A stretch of DNA of 64,000 nucleotides from Desulfobacterales bacterium (GCA_021737185.1 JAIPEL010000009.1:1-64000), one strand, 5' to 3'; positions 1 to 9,518 are shown, counted from the first letter of the stretch. The notes: generated from the sequence alone by a model not told the origin. Numbers and translations are program-made.

Positions 1-27
1 TTTTGATCCGGCATCCAGAAGTTGTTG

Positions 28-153
28 AAATCACTGGATTCCCGCTTTCGCGGGAATGACGGAAAATGGAAAAGTCCCATAATTGTCGCTCCCGCGAAGG
101 CGGGAGCCCAGAACTATTTGAAATGACTGGATTCCCGCCTGCGCGGGAATGAC
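28..153. repeat. Two near-identical 33-bp direct repeats (aaatSactggattcccgc..gcgggaatgac) flanking a related cccgcgaaggcggg hairpin
   Basis: 28-60 and 121-153 differ at only a few positions; each contains a CCCGC/GCGGG dyad; a third dyad lies at 85-111. Confidence 0.8.
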
Positions 154-216
154 AAAAAAAGAAAACGGCGACTTTTTACGAAGCCATCATTTCTAAATTC
201 TAAATGCCTTCCTGCC

Positions 217-1617
217 CTATCGTTTCGTTTTCGTATCTTTTCCCTGCACTTTCCCGAGAAGTTCGGCGGCTTTTTTTCGGATCTCTTCGTCCTGGCTCGA
301 TTCTCTGGCGCGGTTGAGGTGAAAAACGGCATTCGGGGTATCGCCTTTTTGCCGGTAGTGCACACCCAGATAGTAGTGGGCCGTCCCGGGTTTTGCCATG
401 CGGTTGTATACTTCGCCCAGTGCATAGTAAGCCGGCGTGTAGTCGGGCCTCTGGGCGACGAGATTTTCCAGGGTCCAGGCGGCGCGCCCCAGATCGCCTG
501 TCTGCATGCGGGCCTGACTCAAGTAGTACGCACGCTCCGGATCGAACGGCGGCAGACTCTCGGCGTTTTGGAGAATTTCCAGGGCCTGTTCGTATCTTCC
601 ACTCTGGTAGTAGACCCGGCCCAGGTCGGTCAGGAAGTCCGAATCGAACGGTCGCTTGGCCACCGCTTTTTTCAGATGATCGATCGCCTCGTCACGGTGG
701 CCGGTGCGCGCCATGAGCAGGCCGTATCCATACTGGATCAGCGGGTCCCCCGGTGTTTCCTTCAACCGCCGCTCATATTGCTGCGTCGCGCCGGCGATGT
801 CGCCGTGCATGGCCACCAACCGCACCTGCATTTTTCGGAAAGAAAATTCGTCGACATCGCCGGAGGTCGTGTCGTGGTTTTCCAGCCAGGTGTCGATCAA
901 CGCCATACGGTCTTCAGAGGCCGGATGGGTCATCAGGTAGGTGGGCACGTCGCCGAACCACTGCTTGGAACGAATCTTCTGCAGCGCCGCCAGCAGGCCT
1001 TTTGCGCTGTAGCCTGCGCTGTCCAGGTATTGCAGGCCGAGCTGGTCCGCCTGCAGCTCGTCTTGACGGCTGTAAGCCAGGGTCATGGACTGGCCGGCAG
1101 CCATGGAGCCGACAGCCAATGCCTGGCCCATCGCCGCTCCGGCCGCCGGCCCGATCAGCGCGCCGGCTACCATGCCGGCCAGGGTGGCCGCACTGATCTT
1201 CTTGGATCGTTCGATCCGGTCAGAAATATGCCGTGCCGTCACATGGGCGATTTCATGGGCCAGGATTCCGGCAAGCTCTTCTTCATGGTCGAAGGCCTCC
1301 AGCAGACCGCTGTTGATGAAGATATGCCCCGCCGGGCTGGCGAAGGCGTTGTAGACCGGTTCGTCGACCACATAAAAACGATAAGAAAACGGCTGCGGCG
1401 GTACATGGGCCAGAATTCTTTTTCCGACTCGATTGACGTAGTCCACCACCGGCGGATCCCGGATGAGATCCAGCTGCTGGGCGATCATCGCCAGAAATTC
1501 CCGGGAAAGCTCCTCTTCTTCACCGACGGTGATGGCATCGGCCGGCCCGGCGCACAGCACTCCGGCAGCAACGATCGTGAAGGCAAAAAACACCGTCAAC
1601 AATTTTTTCAGCCACAT
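217..1617 (-). CDS. M48 family metalloprotease with TPR repeats (BepA/YfgC-like), signal peptide
   Basis: HEIAHVTARH zinc motif (HExxH), N-terminal signal sequence, C-terminal TPR-like repeats. Confidence 0.9.
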   Translation of the reverse strand: MWLKKLLTVFFAFTIVAAGVLCAGPADAITVGEEEELSREFLAMIAQQLDLIRDPPVVDYVNRVGKRILAHVPPQPFSYRFYVVDEPVYNAFASPAGHIFINSGLLEAFDHEEELAGILAHEIAHVTARHISDRIERSKKISAATLAGMVAGALIGPAAGAAMGQALAVGSMAAGQSMTLAYSRQDELQADQLGLQYLDSAGYSAKGLLAALQKIRSKQWFGDVPTYLMTHPASEDRMALIDTWLENHDTTSGDVDEFSFRKMQVRLVAMHGDIAGATQQYERRLKETPGDPLIQYGYGLLMARTGHRDEAIDHLKKAVAKRPFDSDFLTDLGRVYYQSGRYEQALEILQNAESLPPFDPERAYYLSQARMQTGDLGRAAWTLENLVAQRPDYTPAYYALGEVYNRMAKPGTAHYYLGVHYRQKGDTPNAVFHLNRARESSQDEEIRKKAAELLGKVQGKDTKTKR

Positions 1618-1804
1618 AACGCCTCCGCAAAAGCGGCAGCAAATGATCCATTTCGCATCATCATGAATCCCAAAATTGAATAATTAAAAATAAGCACTCA
1701 ACCGGCCGATTGGCAAAAAAATCGACCTGATTTGTGACAATCCCTATATCTCACAATCTAATTCCCTTTTCAAATCGGGTTCGCTGTGGTAAACATCCCC
1801 GGTT

Positions 1805-2593
1805 ATGGCGTACGTCCTTTGCATAGCCAATCAGAAAGGAGGCGTCGGCAAAACCACCACGGCCATCAATCTTTCGGCTGCCTTGGCCGTGTCGGAAAAG
1901 CCGACCCTGCTGGTGGACTGCGATCCCCAGGCCAACGCCACCACCGGCGTCGGCATCGACAAGCACGGCGTCGAGCAGACCCTCTATCACGGCGTGATCG
2001 GCGAATCCGACGCCGATGCCCTGATCGTTTCCAGCATCATCGAACACCTCAAGGTCATTCCGTCGCGGGTGGAACTGATCGGTTTTGAAGTGGAGATGAT
2101 GGGCACCCCCGGCCGTGAGACCCGGCTCAAGGAGCTGCTGGCGCAGGTGGCCGACCGGTTCGAGTACATCGTTCTGGACTGCCCCCCCTCGCTTTCGCTT
2201 CTGACGGTCAATGCCATGACGGCGGCAAACGACATGCTGATTCCGCTTCAATGCGAGTTCTATGCATTGGAAGGCCTTGGGCAGCTTCTTCAGACGATCC
2301 GGCGCATTCAAGGAGGGCTGAACCCCGCCCTGGGGGTGGCAGGGATCCTTTTGACCATGTTCGACAAGCGAACCAACCTGTCCTACCAGGTGGCCGAAGA
2401 TGCAGAGAATTATTTCCAGGAGCTGGTTTTCAAAACCGTCATTCCCAGAAACGTCCGCCTGAGTGAGGCGCCCAGCTTTGGAAAGCCGATTCTGCTCTAT
2501 GACGCGACCTCCGCAGGGGCGGTCAGCTACTTTTCCCTGGCCAAGGAAATCATGAACGGCAAGAAGTCAGAGACGGCCGATGTCCGAGGATAA
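1805..2593 (+). CDS. parA: ParA/Soj family chromosome-partitioning ATPase
   Basis: Deviant Walker A KGGVGKTTTAINLSAAL; DCDPQANATT; followed by parB. Confidence 0.95.
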   Translation: MAYVLCIANQKGGVGKTTTAINLSAALAVSEKPTLLVDCDPQANATTGVGIDKHGVEQTLYHGVIGESDADALIVSSIIEHLKVIPSRVELIGFEVEMMGTPGRETRLKELLAQVADRFEYIVLDCPPSLSLLTVNAMTAANDMLIPLQCEFYALEGLGQLLQTIRRIQGGLNPALGVAGILLTMFDKRTNLSYQVAEDAENYFQELVFKTVIPRNVRLSEAPSFGKPILLYDATSAGAVSYFSLAKEIMNGKKSETADVRG

Positions 2594-3479
2594 ACCCAAA
2601 AAACAGCCCGCAGCGGGCCGTCAGCGGAAAAAAGTCGCTCTGGGCCGGGGGCTGGACGCCTTGATTCCGGACCTATCCCAGGAAAAGTCCGCCCCCCGGG
2701 ATTTTTTTTCGTGTGAAATCGACCGGATCCGTCCCAACCGCTACCAACCGAGAAGGCAGTTCTCCGAAACCGATCTGGACGAGCTGCGCCGGTCGATTGC
2801 CGAGCAGGGGGTCCTTCAGCCGCTTTTGGTCCGGCCCGACGGGGGGGGATACGAACTGATCGCCGGCGAGCGGCGGCTGCGCGCCGCCAAGATGGCCGGC
2901 TTGACTGCCGTGCCGGTGGTGGTCAAGACGATCAGCGACAGCGAGATGCTGGCCGTGTCGATCATCGAAAACATCCAGCGGGCGGATCTCAATCCGTTGG
3001 AAGAGGCCGACGCCTACCATCGGCTGATGACCGAATTCAGTCTGACCCAGGAACAGGTCGCCGACCGGGTCGGCAAGGGTCGTCCGACCGTGGCCAATTT
3101 CCTGCGTCTAAGAAGCCTGCCCGAGCCGATTCAGGCCAGCATCCTTTCCGGGGAGCTGAGCATGGGCCACGCGCGGGCGCTTCTGAGCGCCGAATCCGGC
3201 GCCCGGCAGCTTGCCGCCTGGAGGCGGGTGATCAAAGACGGCCTGTCGGTGAGAGAGACCGAAGCCCTGGTTCGGCGGCTGAAAAACGAGGCCCCGCCAA
3301 AAAAGCCGGTTCGCACCCCGGAGGACCCCTACTTTTCGGATCTGGCCGAACGGCTTTCCCGCCGCTTCGGCACCCGCGTGAAAATCCAGCGGCGGGGCAA
3401 AAAGGGAAAGCTCGAGATCGAGTTCTACAGCGACGACGATCTCGATCGTCTTCTGGTCCTGCTCGGCCGGGAGCCTTAG
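2580..3479 (+). CDS. parB: ParB/Spo0J family partition protein
   Basis: GRGLDALIP; ELIAGERRLRAAKMAGL; overlaps the parA 3' end. Confidence 0.95.
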   Translation: MSEDKPKKQPAAGRQRKKVALGRGLDALIPDLSQEKSAPRDFFSCEIDRIRPNRYQPRRQFSETDLDELRRSIAEQGVLQPLLVRPDGGGYELIAGERRLRAAKMAGLTAVPVVVKTISDSEMLAVSIIENIQRADLNPLEEADAYHRLMTEFSLTQEQVADRVGKGRPTVANFLRLRSLPEPIQASILSGELSMGHARALLSAESGARQLAAWRRVIKDGLSVRETEALVRRLKNEAPPKKPVRTPEDPYFSDLAERLSRRFGTRVKIQRRGKKGKLEIEFYSDDDLDRLLVLLGREP

Positions 3480-3550
3480 TTTCGAACGATACCCCACAAC
3501 TTGGCAGCCGGAGCTGAAAGGCTATATCGTTGCGCGGAGAACAGTGATCA

Positions 3551-3620
3551 AGCACGAAATTCGAATATCGAAATACGAAACAAATCCTAAATTCAAATAA
3601 CCAAATGACCAAAACAAAGG
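3551..3620 (+). repeat. Interspersed CGAAATTCGAA..CGAAACAAA repeat (copy A)
   Basis: gcacgaaattcgaatatcgaaatacgaaacaaatcctaaattcaaataaccaaatgacc; related copies at 6738-6780, 55096-55170 and 55220-55280. Confidence 0.7.
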
Positions 3621-3748
3621 ATCACCATCAACCTAATTTGGGTTTTATTTGTTGAGGGCACTCACCGAAGTTATGCTTTCGAGCACCTAGCCATGGCCCT
3701 GCCCGCTGCGGCCGATATTTCGAACCGGCCGGGCGGCAACGACACCTG

Positions 3749-4270
3749 ATGGCGCTTCATATTATCATCGACGGGTACAACCTGATCCGGCAGTCGCCGG
3801 AGATGAGCCGGCTGGACCGGATCGATCTGCAGCAGGGCCGGGAGGCGCTGCTGCAGCGCCTTGCCGAGTACCGGAAGGTGAAACCTCACCGGATCACCGT
3901 TGTCTTCGATGGAACCGATGCGCCGATTCCCGGGGGACAAAGGGACCGTTTCGGCGGGATTGATGTCCGTTTTTCCCGAAGGGGTGAGGCTGCTGACGCC
4001 GTCATCCAGAGAATGGCTGCACGGGAAAAGGAGCGTGCGTTGGTGGTCAGTTCGGACCGCGCGGTGGCCGATTTTGCCGCCGGCCGGGGTGCTGCCGTCA
4101 TCGATTCGTCCGATTTCGAGGATAGACTCGAGTTGGCCGCGGCCGGTGTTTCCGGCGGCGGTCAAAGCCCCCCCGACGAGGGATGGGCGCCGACCACCCG
4201 CAAAAAGGGTCCATCCCATCGGCTTTCCAAGCGCCAGAGGCGAAACAGGCGCAAGATAGGCAAACTCTGA
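3749..4270 (+). CDS. NYN domain (YacP-like) putative RNA-binding/nuclease protein
   Basis: MALHIIIDGYNLI... VVFDG... ALVVSSDRAVADFA, typical of NYN/YacP. Confidence 0.8.
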   Translation: MALHIIIDGYNLIRQSPEMSRLDRIDLQQGREALLQRLAEYRKVKPHRITVVFDGTDAPIPGGQRDRFGGIDVRFSRRGEAADAVIQRMAAREKERALVVSSDRAVADFAAGRGAAVIDSSDFEDRLELAAAGVSGGGQSPPDEGWAPTTRKKGPSHRLSKRQRRNRRKIGKL

Positions 4271-4350
4271 TCGGTCCCATTGACGGGCCGCGGCCGGATC
4301 TGGTAGGCAATACCGCTTTGACGGAATCGAGTCCGGGGAAGAATACTCAA

Positions 4351-4788
4351 ATGATATGCATCTGTGTAATCGACGGTCAGGGGGGCGGGATCGGCAGCAC
4401 CATCATCCGAAAGGTCAAAGAGGTCTTCGAAGAGACCGTGGAGATCGTTGCCCTGGGCACCAACGCGATTGCCACGGCCCAGATGCTCAAGGCCAAGGCG
4501 AACCGGGGGGCGTCCGGCGAAAATGCCATCGTCCAGACCGTCGGCCGGGTGGACCTCATTATCGGACCCCTGGGGATCGTCATGGCCAACGCCATGATGG
4601 GAGAAGTGACCCCCAAGATGGCCGAGGCCGTTTCTTCCAGCCCGGCGAAAAAGCTGCTTCTGCCGCTGACCCAGGAAAACGTTCAAATTGTCGGGGCTTC
4701 GGTCCTGCCGCTGCCCCGGCTGATCGAGGCCATGATCGAGAAAGATTTGACCGATATTCATGAAGGAGCCGAAAAACATCATGTGTGA
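4351..4788 (+). CDS. DUF3842 family protein
   Basis: MICICVIDGQGGGIGSTIIRKVKE..., recognised as the DUF3842 family; the internal start is preferred over the track start. Confidence 0.75.
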   Translation: MICICVIDGQGGGIGSTIIRKVKEVFEETVEIVALGTNAIATAQMLKAKANRGASGENAIVQTVGRVDLIIGPLGIVMANAMMGEVTPKMAEAVSSSPAKKLLLPLTQENVQIVGASVLPLPRLIEAMIEKDLTDIHEGAEKHHV

Positions 4789-4972
4789 GGCCAACGCGTA
4801 TCTCATTCATCAGGGAACAGAGGAGCTGGTCATGGAGGCGGTGGATACCGTCGAACCGGAGGAAGACGGTCTTCGTCTGGTCAGCATCTTCGGAGACCAG
4901 AAGTTTCTAAAAGCCCGCATCCATTCATTGTCCCTCGTCGACCACAAAGTGTTTCTCAAAAAGACCGAATAG
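4781..4972 (+). CDS. CooT-family small nickel-binding protein
   Basis: MCEANAYLIHQGTEELVMEAVDTVEPEEDGLRLVSIFGDQKFLKARI, small protein with N-terminal MCEA; ATG overlaps the DUF3842 stop. Confidence 0.75.
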   Translation: MCEANAYLIHQGTEELVMEAVDTVEPEEDGLRLVSIFGDQKFLKARIHSLSLVDHKVFLKKTE

Positions 4973-5012
4973 GCGGTTTGACCGGGGATTCCGCACTTTT
5001 GTTTCTCTGCAT

Positions 5013-6740
5013 ATGAAGCTTATCGTCGCCAAGACCGCCGGCTTTTGCATGGGGGTGCGGCGGGCCGTGGAATTGGCCCTGGACGCGCCGGGCAAACAGC
5101 AGGGGCCGATTTACACCTACGGGCCGCTGATCCACAATCCCCAGGTCCTCAACCTGATGAGGGAAAAGGGGATTTCGGTTCTGGAGCGCATACCGGAGAA
5201 GGGATCCGGCACGGTGATCGTTCGCGCCCACGGCGTGCCGAAGGATGCCCGCAAGCAGCTGGATCTTGCCGGATTCAACGTCATCGACGCCACCTGCCCG
5301 CGGGTCATCAAGGTGCAGACGATCATCGACCGCCACACCCGGCAAGGGTATGCGGCGGTCATCGTGGGCGACAAGGAGCATCCAGAAGTCGTTGGGCTGC
5401 TCGGATATGCCGGAAAGCACGGGGTCGTGGTCGACAGCGTCGAAGAGCTCTCCGCGCTTCCCCGATACGACAAAGCGATCATCGTGGCCCAAACCACCCA
5501 GAACACCCGGTTTTTCGAGACGGTTCGACTTTGGGCCGCCCAAAACGCACCCCACTACAAGGTGTTCAACACCATCTGCGACTCCACCGAAAAGCGGCAG
5601 CGCGAGGTGCAGCAGATGGCCGGGACCGTCGATGCCCTGGTCGTCGTGGGAGGGAAAAACAGCGGCAACACCCAGCGGCTGGCCGAAATCGGACGCGCTG
5701 CCGGCGTGCCGACCTACCATGTCGAAACCGACTCCGAGCTTGAGCTCCAGGCGCTTTCGGCTGCAGAGACCATCGGAATCACCGCCGGCGCCTCCACCCC
5801 GAACTGGATCATCAACCGGGTTTACCGGGCCCTGGAAACCCTGCCTTTCCGGCGGGCCAGCGGCTGGATCCGGGCCTTGTTCCGGTTTCAGCGGACATTG
5901 ATGATCACCAACGTGTACGTTTCTGTCGGCGCCGGCTTTTTGTGCTTTGCATGCCTCCGCCTTCTGAAGGTGCCCGATTCGATCCCGTTCGTTCTCATTG
6001 CCGCACTGTACGTACAATCGATGCACATCTTCAACAACCTGACCGGCGTCAAAGCCGACCATTACAACGATCCGGAGCGGGCCGCTTTTTACAACCGGTA
6101 TAAGGGGGTCCTTTCCCTGCTGGGGGTGGCCGCCGGCGGTGCGGGCCTGGCAACAGCCCTGGTCGTGGGCACCGGCCCGTTTCTCATTCTCTTGGCCATG
6201 AGCCTGATGGGGCTTTCCTACAACCTCCGACTGGTTCCGGCCGCGCTGACCGGCGGCCGCTATCGAAGCCTTAAAGATGTTCCCGGGTCCAAAACCGTTC
6301 TGATCGCCCTGGCCTGGGGGGTGGTGACCTCCCTCTTCCCGTCCCTGGCCGCGACCGGCACTTTTTCCCCGGCGGTCGGCGTCGTGTTTTCAGCCGCGGT
6401 GTTGATGGTGTTTGTCCGGACCGCCTTTTTCGATCTGCTCGACATGCAGGGGGACCGGATCGTGGGCAGAGGCACGATTCCGATCATTCTCGGCCAGCGC
6501 CGCACCATGAAATTGCTGCAAACTCTCTCTGCCGCCGCCGTTTTGCTGCTGGCCGGATCGAGCCTTGCCGGATGGACGGGCTATCTGGGCCTTGCCCTGG
6601 CGATTTGTCCGGTTTCCATGGCGCTGGTATTGATCGGCCACCAGAAAGAAAAGGTCCTCCCCGGGGTCAGGCTCGAATTCCTCATGGACACCCACTTTAT
6701 CTTGGCAGGGGTCATTGCCCTTTTGTTTTCGGCATTTTAA
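5013..6740 (+). CDS. ispH: 4-hydroxy-3-methylbut-2-enyl diphosphate reductase (IspH) fused to a C-terminal UbiA-family prenyltransferase domain
   Basis: N-terminal IspH cysteine/His motifs (GFCMGVRRA, DATCPRV, ICDSTEKRQ, GITAGASTP); C-terminal multi-TM domain with NNLTGVKADHYND and DLLDMQGDRIVGRGTIP. Confidence 0.88.
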   Translation: MKLIVAKTAGFCMGVRRAVELALDAPGKQQGPIYTYGPLIHNPQVLNLMREKGISVLERIPEKGSGTVIVRAHGVPKDARKQLDLAGFNVIDATCPRVIKVQTIIDRHTRQGYAAVIVGDKEHPEVVGLLGYAGKHGVVVDSVEELSALPRYDKAIIVAQTTQNTRFFETVRLWAAQNAPHYKVFNTICDSTEKRQREVQQMAGTVDALVVVGGKNSGNTQRLAEIGRAAGVPTYHVETDSELELQALSAAETIGITAGASTPNWIINRVYRALETLPFRRASGWIRALFRFQRTLMITNVYVSVGAGFLCFACLRLLKVPDSIPFVLIAALYVQSMHIFNNLTGVKADHYNDPERAAFYNRYKGVLSLLGVAAGGAGLATALVVGTGPFLILLAMSLMGLSYNLRLVPAALTGGRYRSLKDVPGSKTVLIALAWGVVTSLFPSLAATGTFSPAVGVVFSAAVLMVFVRTAFFDLLDMQGDRIVGRGTIPIILGQRRTMKLLQTLSAAAVLLLAGSSLAGWTGYLGLALAICPVSMALVLIGHQKEKVLPGVRLEFLMDTHFILAGVIALLFSAF

Positions 6741-6780
6741 TTTGTTTCGGATTTCGTGCTTCGGAGTTCGAATTTTTATT
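6738..6780 (-). repeat. Interspersed repeat copy B (inverted orientation)
   Basis: taatttgtttcggatttcgtgcttcggagttcgaattt, reverse complement of the copy A core. Confidence 0.6.
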
Positions 6781-6837
6781 TTGATAGTGGTCCGGTTCGG
6801 ACCAACTCGAGTTGCATCCAACCAAGCGGAGAAGTTC

Positions 6838-8508
6838 ATGAATATCCAGAAGCTGGTGGTCATCGGCGGCGTTGCCGGCGGAGCCTCGTGTGCCGCCCGC
6901 GCCCGGAGGCTGTCCGAATCGGCGGAGATCGTCTTGCTCGAAAGGGGACCGTATGTGTCTTTTGCCAACTGCGGCCTTCCCTACTATGTGGGAAACGTCA
7001 TTACCGAAGAAGAGGACCTGCTGGTGGCATCGCCGCAGTTGTTCCGGGACCGGTTCCGCATCGACGTGCGCACCCAAAGCCTGGCGACAGCCATCGATCC
7101 AAAGCGGCGTCAGGTCTCGGTAACCGACCTGAACACCGGCAAACCCTACCAGGAATCCTACGACGCGCTGGTGATCTCGCCGGGGTCGGCGCCGGTGCGG
7201 CCGAATCTGCCGGGAATCGAGCTGCCGGGCATTTTCACCCTCCGGACGATTCCCGACACCCAGCGGATCGTGGAACAGGTCCGCGGCCGCCGGGTTCACA
7301 GGGCTGCGGTGGTCGGCGGGGGCTTTATCGGCCTGGAAATGACCGAAAACTTGCACCGGCTGGGAATCGAGGTGGACCTGATCGAGGCCCAAGCCCATGT
7401 GATGCCCGCTCTGGATCCGGAGGTGGCCTCTTTCATTCACGCGCATATGGAGGGAAAAGGGGTCCGGCTGCACCTTAACAGCGCGGTCTCCCGGTTCGAG
7501 GCCGCCGGCAGCGGGCTGACGATCCGCCTCGAATCCGGCCGGACGATTTCCGCCGACATGGTGCTGCTGGCGGTCGGCGTTCGTCCCGAATCCGGCCTGG
7601 CCGGGGAGGCCGGACTTGACCTTGGACCATCTGGCGGTATCCGCGTAGACGACCGGATGCAGACTTCCGATTCCCGGATATGGGCCGTTGGCGATGCGGT
7701 GGAAAGCAGCGATGTCCTCACCGGAGAACCCGTCCTGATTCCCCTAGCAGGACCGGCCAACCGACAGGGACGGATTGCGGCCGACGCGATATTTGCCGAG
7801 GATCTCGGCCACCGGTTCCGGGGGGTCCAGGGGACGGCGGTGGTCGGAGTGATGGGATTGACCGTCGCCTCCACCGGCCTGTCGGAAAAAGCATTGCACC
7901 GCCGGGATACGGGCATTGTCTTTGACAAGATATACATTCACCCGGAAAGCCACGCGGCGTATTATCCGGACGCAAAGACCATCACCTTGAAGGTGGTATA
8001 CGACACGGCCGACGGCCGTGTCCTGGGGGCCCAGGCCGTCGGCGAAAAGGGGGTGGAAAAGAGAATCGACGTGATCTCGGCTGCCGTCCAGTTTTCAGGA
8101 ACGGTATTCGACCTGGAGGAGGTCGAGCTCTGCTATGCCCCCCAGTACGGTTCGGCCAAGGACCCGGTCAACCTGGCCGGCATGGTGGCGGCAAATGCCT
8201 TGCGGGGCCTGAGCCCCCTGGCCCACTGGGAGACGCTTGAAGAAGAAAGGGATTTTATCCTGGATGTACGAGAGCCTGAAGAATTTAAAGAGGGCCACAT
8301 CCCAGGTGCGGTCCACATCCCCTTGCACGACCTGAGGCAGCGGATAGACGAGCTGCCCCAGGACCGGCCGATTCTGACCCACTGCTATGTGGGGCAGCGC
8401 TCCCATATCGCGGTCCGCATCCTGCGGCAGCTCGGCTTCGACGCGTACAACCTGTCCGGCGGGTACAGGATGTATGAAGCCTATCAGCGCCTGAGAAACT
8501 GTCCATAG
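6838..8508 (+). CDS. CoA-disulfide reductase/persulfide reductase-like FAD oxidoreductase with C-terminal rhodanese domain
   Basis: GGVAGGASCAARARR FAD motif; SFANCGLPYY active-site region; C-terminal rhodanese with HCYVGQRS. Confidence 0.88.
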   Translation: MNIQKLVVIGGVAGGASCAARARRLSESAEIVLLERGPYVSFANCGLPYYVGNVITEEEDLLVASPQLFRDRFRIDVRTQSLATAIDPKRRQVSVTDLNTGKPYQESYDALVISPGSAPVRPNLPGIELPGIFTLRTIPDTQRIVEQVRGRRVHRAAVVGGGFIGLEMTENLHRLGIEVDLIEAQAHVMPALDPEVASFIHAHMEGKGVRLHLNSAVSRFEAAGSGLTIRLESGRTISADMVLLAVGVRPESGLAGEAGLDLGPSGGIRVDDRMQTSDSRIWAVGDAVESSDVLTGEPVLIPLAGPANRQGRIAADAIFAEDLGHRFRGVQGTAVVGVMGLTVASTGLSEKALHRRDTGIVFDKIYIHPESHAAYYPDAKTITLKVVYDTADGRVLGAQAVGEKGVEKRIDVISAAVQFSGTVFDLEEVELCYAPQYGSAKDPVNLAGMVAANALRGLSPLAHWETLEEERDFILDVREPEEFKEGHIPGAVHIPLHDLRQRIDELPQDRPILTHCYVGQRSHIAVRILRQLGFDAYNLSGGYRMYEAYQRLRNCP

Positions 8509-8631
8509 AAGGCATCTCAGGCGCCATGGCTGCGTTGCACGACGTTCAAAAATGCTCACATACTCCTGTGTATGTTCCGCTTTTTGGCCGCCGTGCGCCT
8601 TGCCATGACCCCTGATCTTCCTCCTATGGAC
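8501..8631. repeat. ~130-bp imperfect palindromic element overlapping the upstream gene's stop codon
   Basis: gtccatag...ccatgg...tcacatactcctgtgtatgttcc...ccatga...ctatggac; arms pair over most of the length, centre tcctg. Confidence 0.8.
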
Positions 8632-8787
8632 CGTTTCTCCCGCGGTGCGGCTGAATGGTCAAATAGGGAATGGCGGGGTAGACACTCCTTTGAGTTTTTG
8701 CGGACATCGGACATCCGACCTCGGACATCTGGCGGTCTCCTGGACGCTGAGACATGTCAGCAAGCCGCCCGGCTGTGTATGAGGCAG

Positions 8788-9399
8788 CTATCGAAAGATT
8801 GAGGGCTCTTTTCCGGCCAGCAGACGGGCGATGTTTTCGTGGTGGCGGGCAATGATGAACAGGGCAGCGACGGCGGCGGCTGCCGTCATGGCAGAAGAGC
8901 CGGTCGCTTCGAAGACGGCCACCGGCAAGGTGATCGACGCGGTCATCGATCCGACCGACACCCGCCCGGTGAAGCAGGCCATCATCACGAACACCAGCAG
9001 TGCGACCGCCACCGCCAATGGAGAGAAGGCGGCAACAGCACCGGCCCAGGTCGCCACCCCCTTGCCCCCGCCCCGAAACCGCAGAAAAAGGGGAAACAGA
9101 TGTCCTCCAAAGGCGCATAGGGCCACGGCCGCCAAAAAAAGCTCGCTTCCGAAACCTCCTTCCGGGACCGCTTGAACCCCGACGGCCACCGGAACCGCCC
9201 CTTTGGCGACATCCCCGATGAGCGTCAACACGCCCAGCAGGTTCCCGGCCGTCCGGCGCACGTTGGTGGCGCCGATGTTGCCGCTGCCTTCCTTGCGGAT
9301 GTCCACCGAGGTGAACAGCTTCGTCAGCACCAGCCCGAAGGGCACCGAGCCAAGAAGGTAGGCCGAAACGGGCAGTAAAAAGAGAAAAAGAAGGTTCAT
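8788..9399 (-). CDS. plsY: Acyl-phosphate:glycerol-3-phosphate acyltransferase PlsY
   Basis: YLLGSVPFGLVLTKLF; GSGNIGATNVRRT; FRGGGKGVAT. Confidence 0.93.
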   Translation of the reverse strand: MNLLFLFLLPVSAYLLGSVPFGLVLTKLFTSVDIRKEGSGNIGATNVRRTAGNLLGVLTLIGDVAKGAVPVAVGVQAVPEGGFGSELFLAAVALCAFGGHLFPLFLRFRGGGKGVATWAGAVAAFSPLAVAVALLVFVMMACFTGRVSVGSMTASITLPVAVFEATGSSAMTAAAAVAALFIIARHHENIARLLAGKEPSIFR

Positions 9400-9518
9400 A
9401 TCCGACTCCCGTGAAAGCTTCGAATCTGATATCGTGGTTCACCTTGTGTTTCAAACCTAATTTTTTTATCCTTGGCGGCGAAGCCGCCATTTGAAAAATA
9501 CGCAGAGCGGATTTTTCC

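Noticed and set aside
1735-1758. TTGTGA...TCACAA near parA considered as a CRP/HcpR site
   Set aside because: Half-sites are 13 bp apart instead of 6, which does not fit CRP/HcpR geometry.
1805-3479. Looked for parS (TGTTNCACGTGAAACA-like) sites near parAB
   Set aside because: No convincing 16-bp parS found by eye; needs a motif search before concluding absence.
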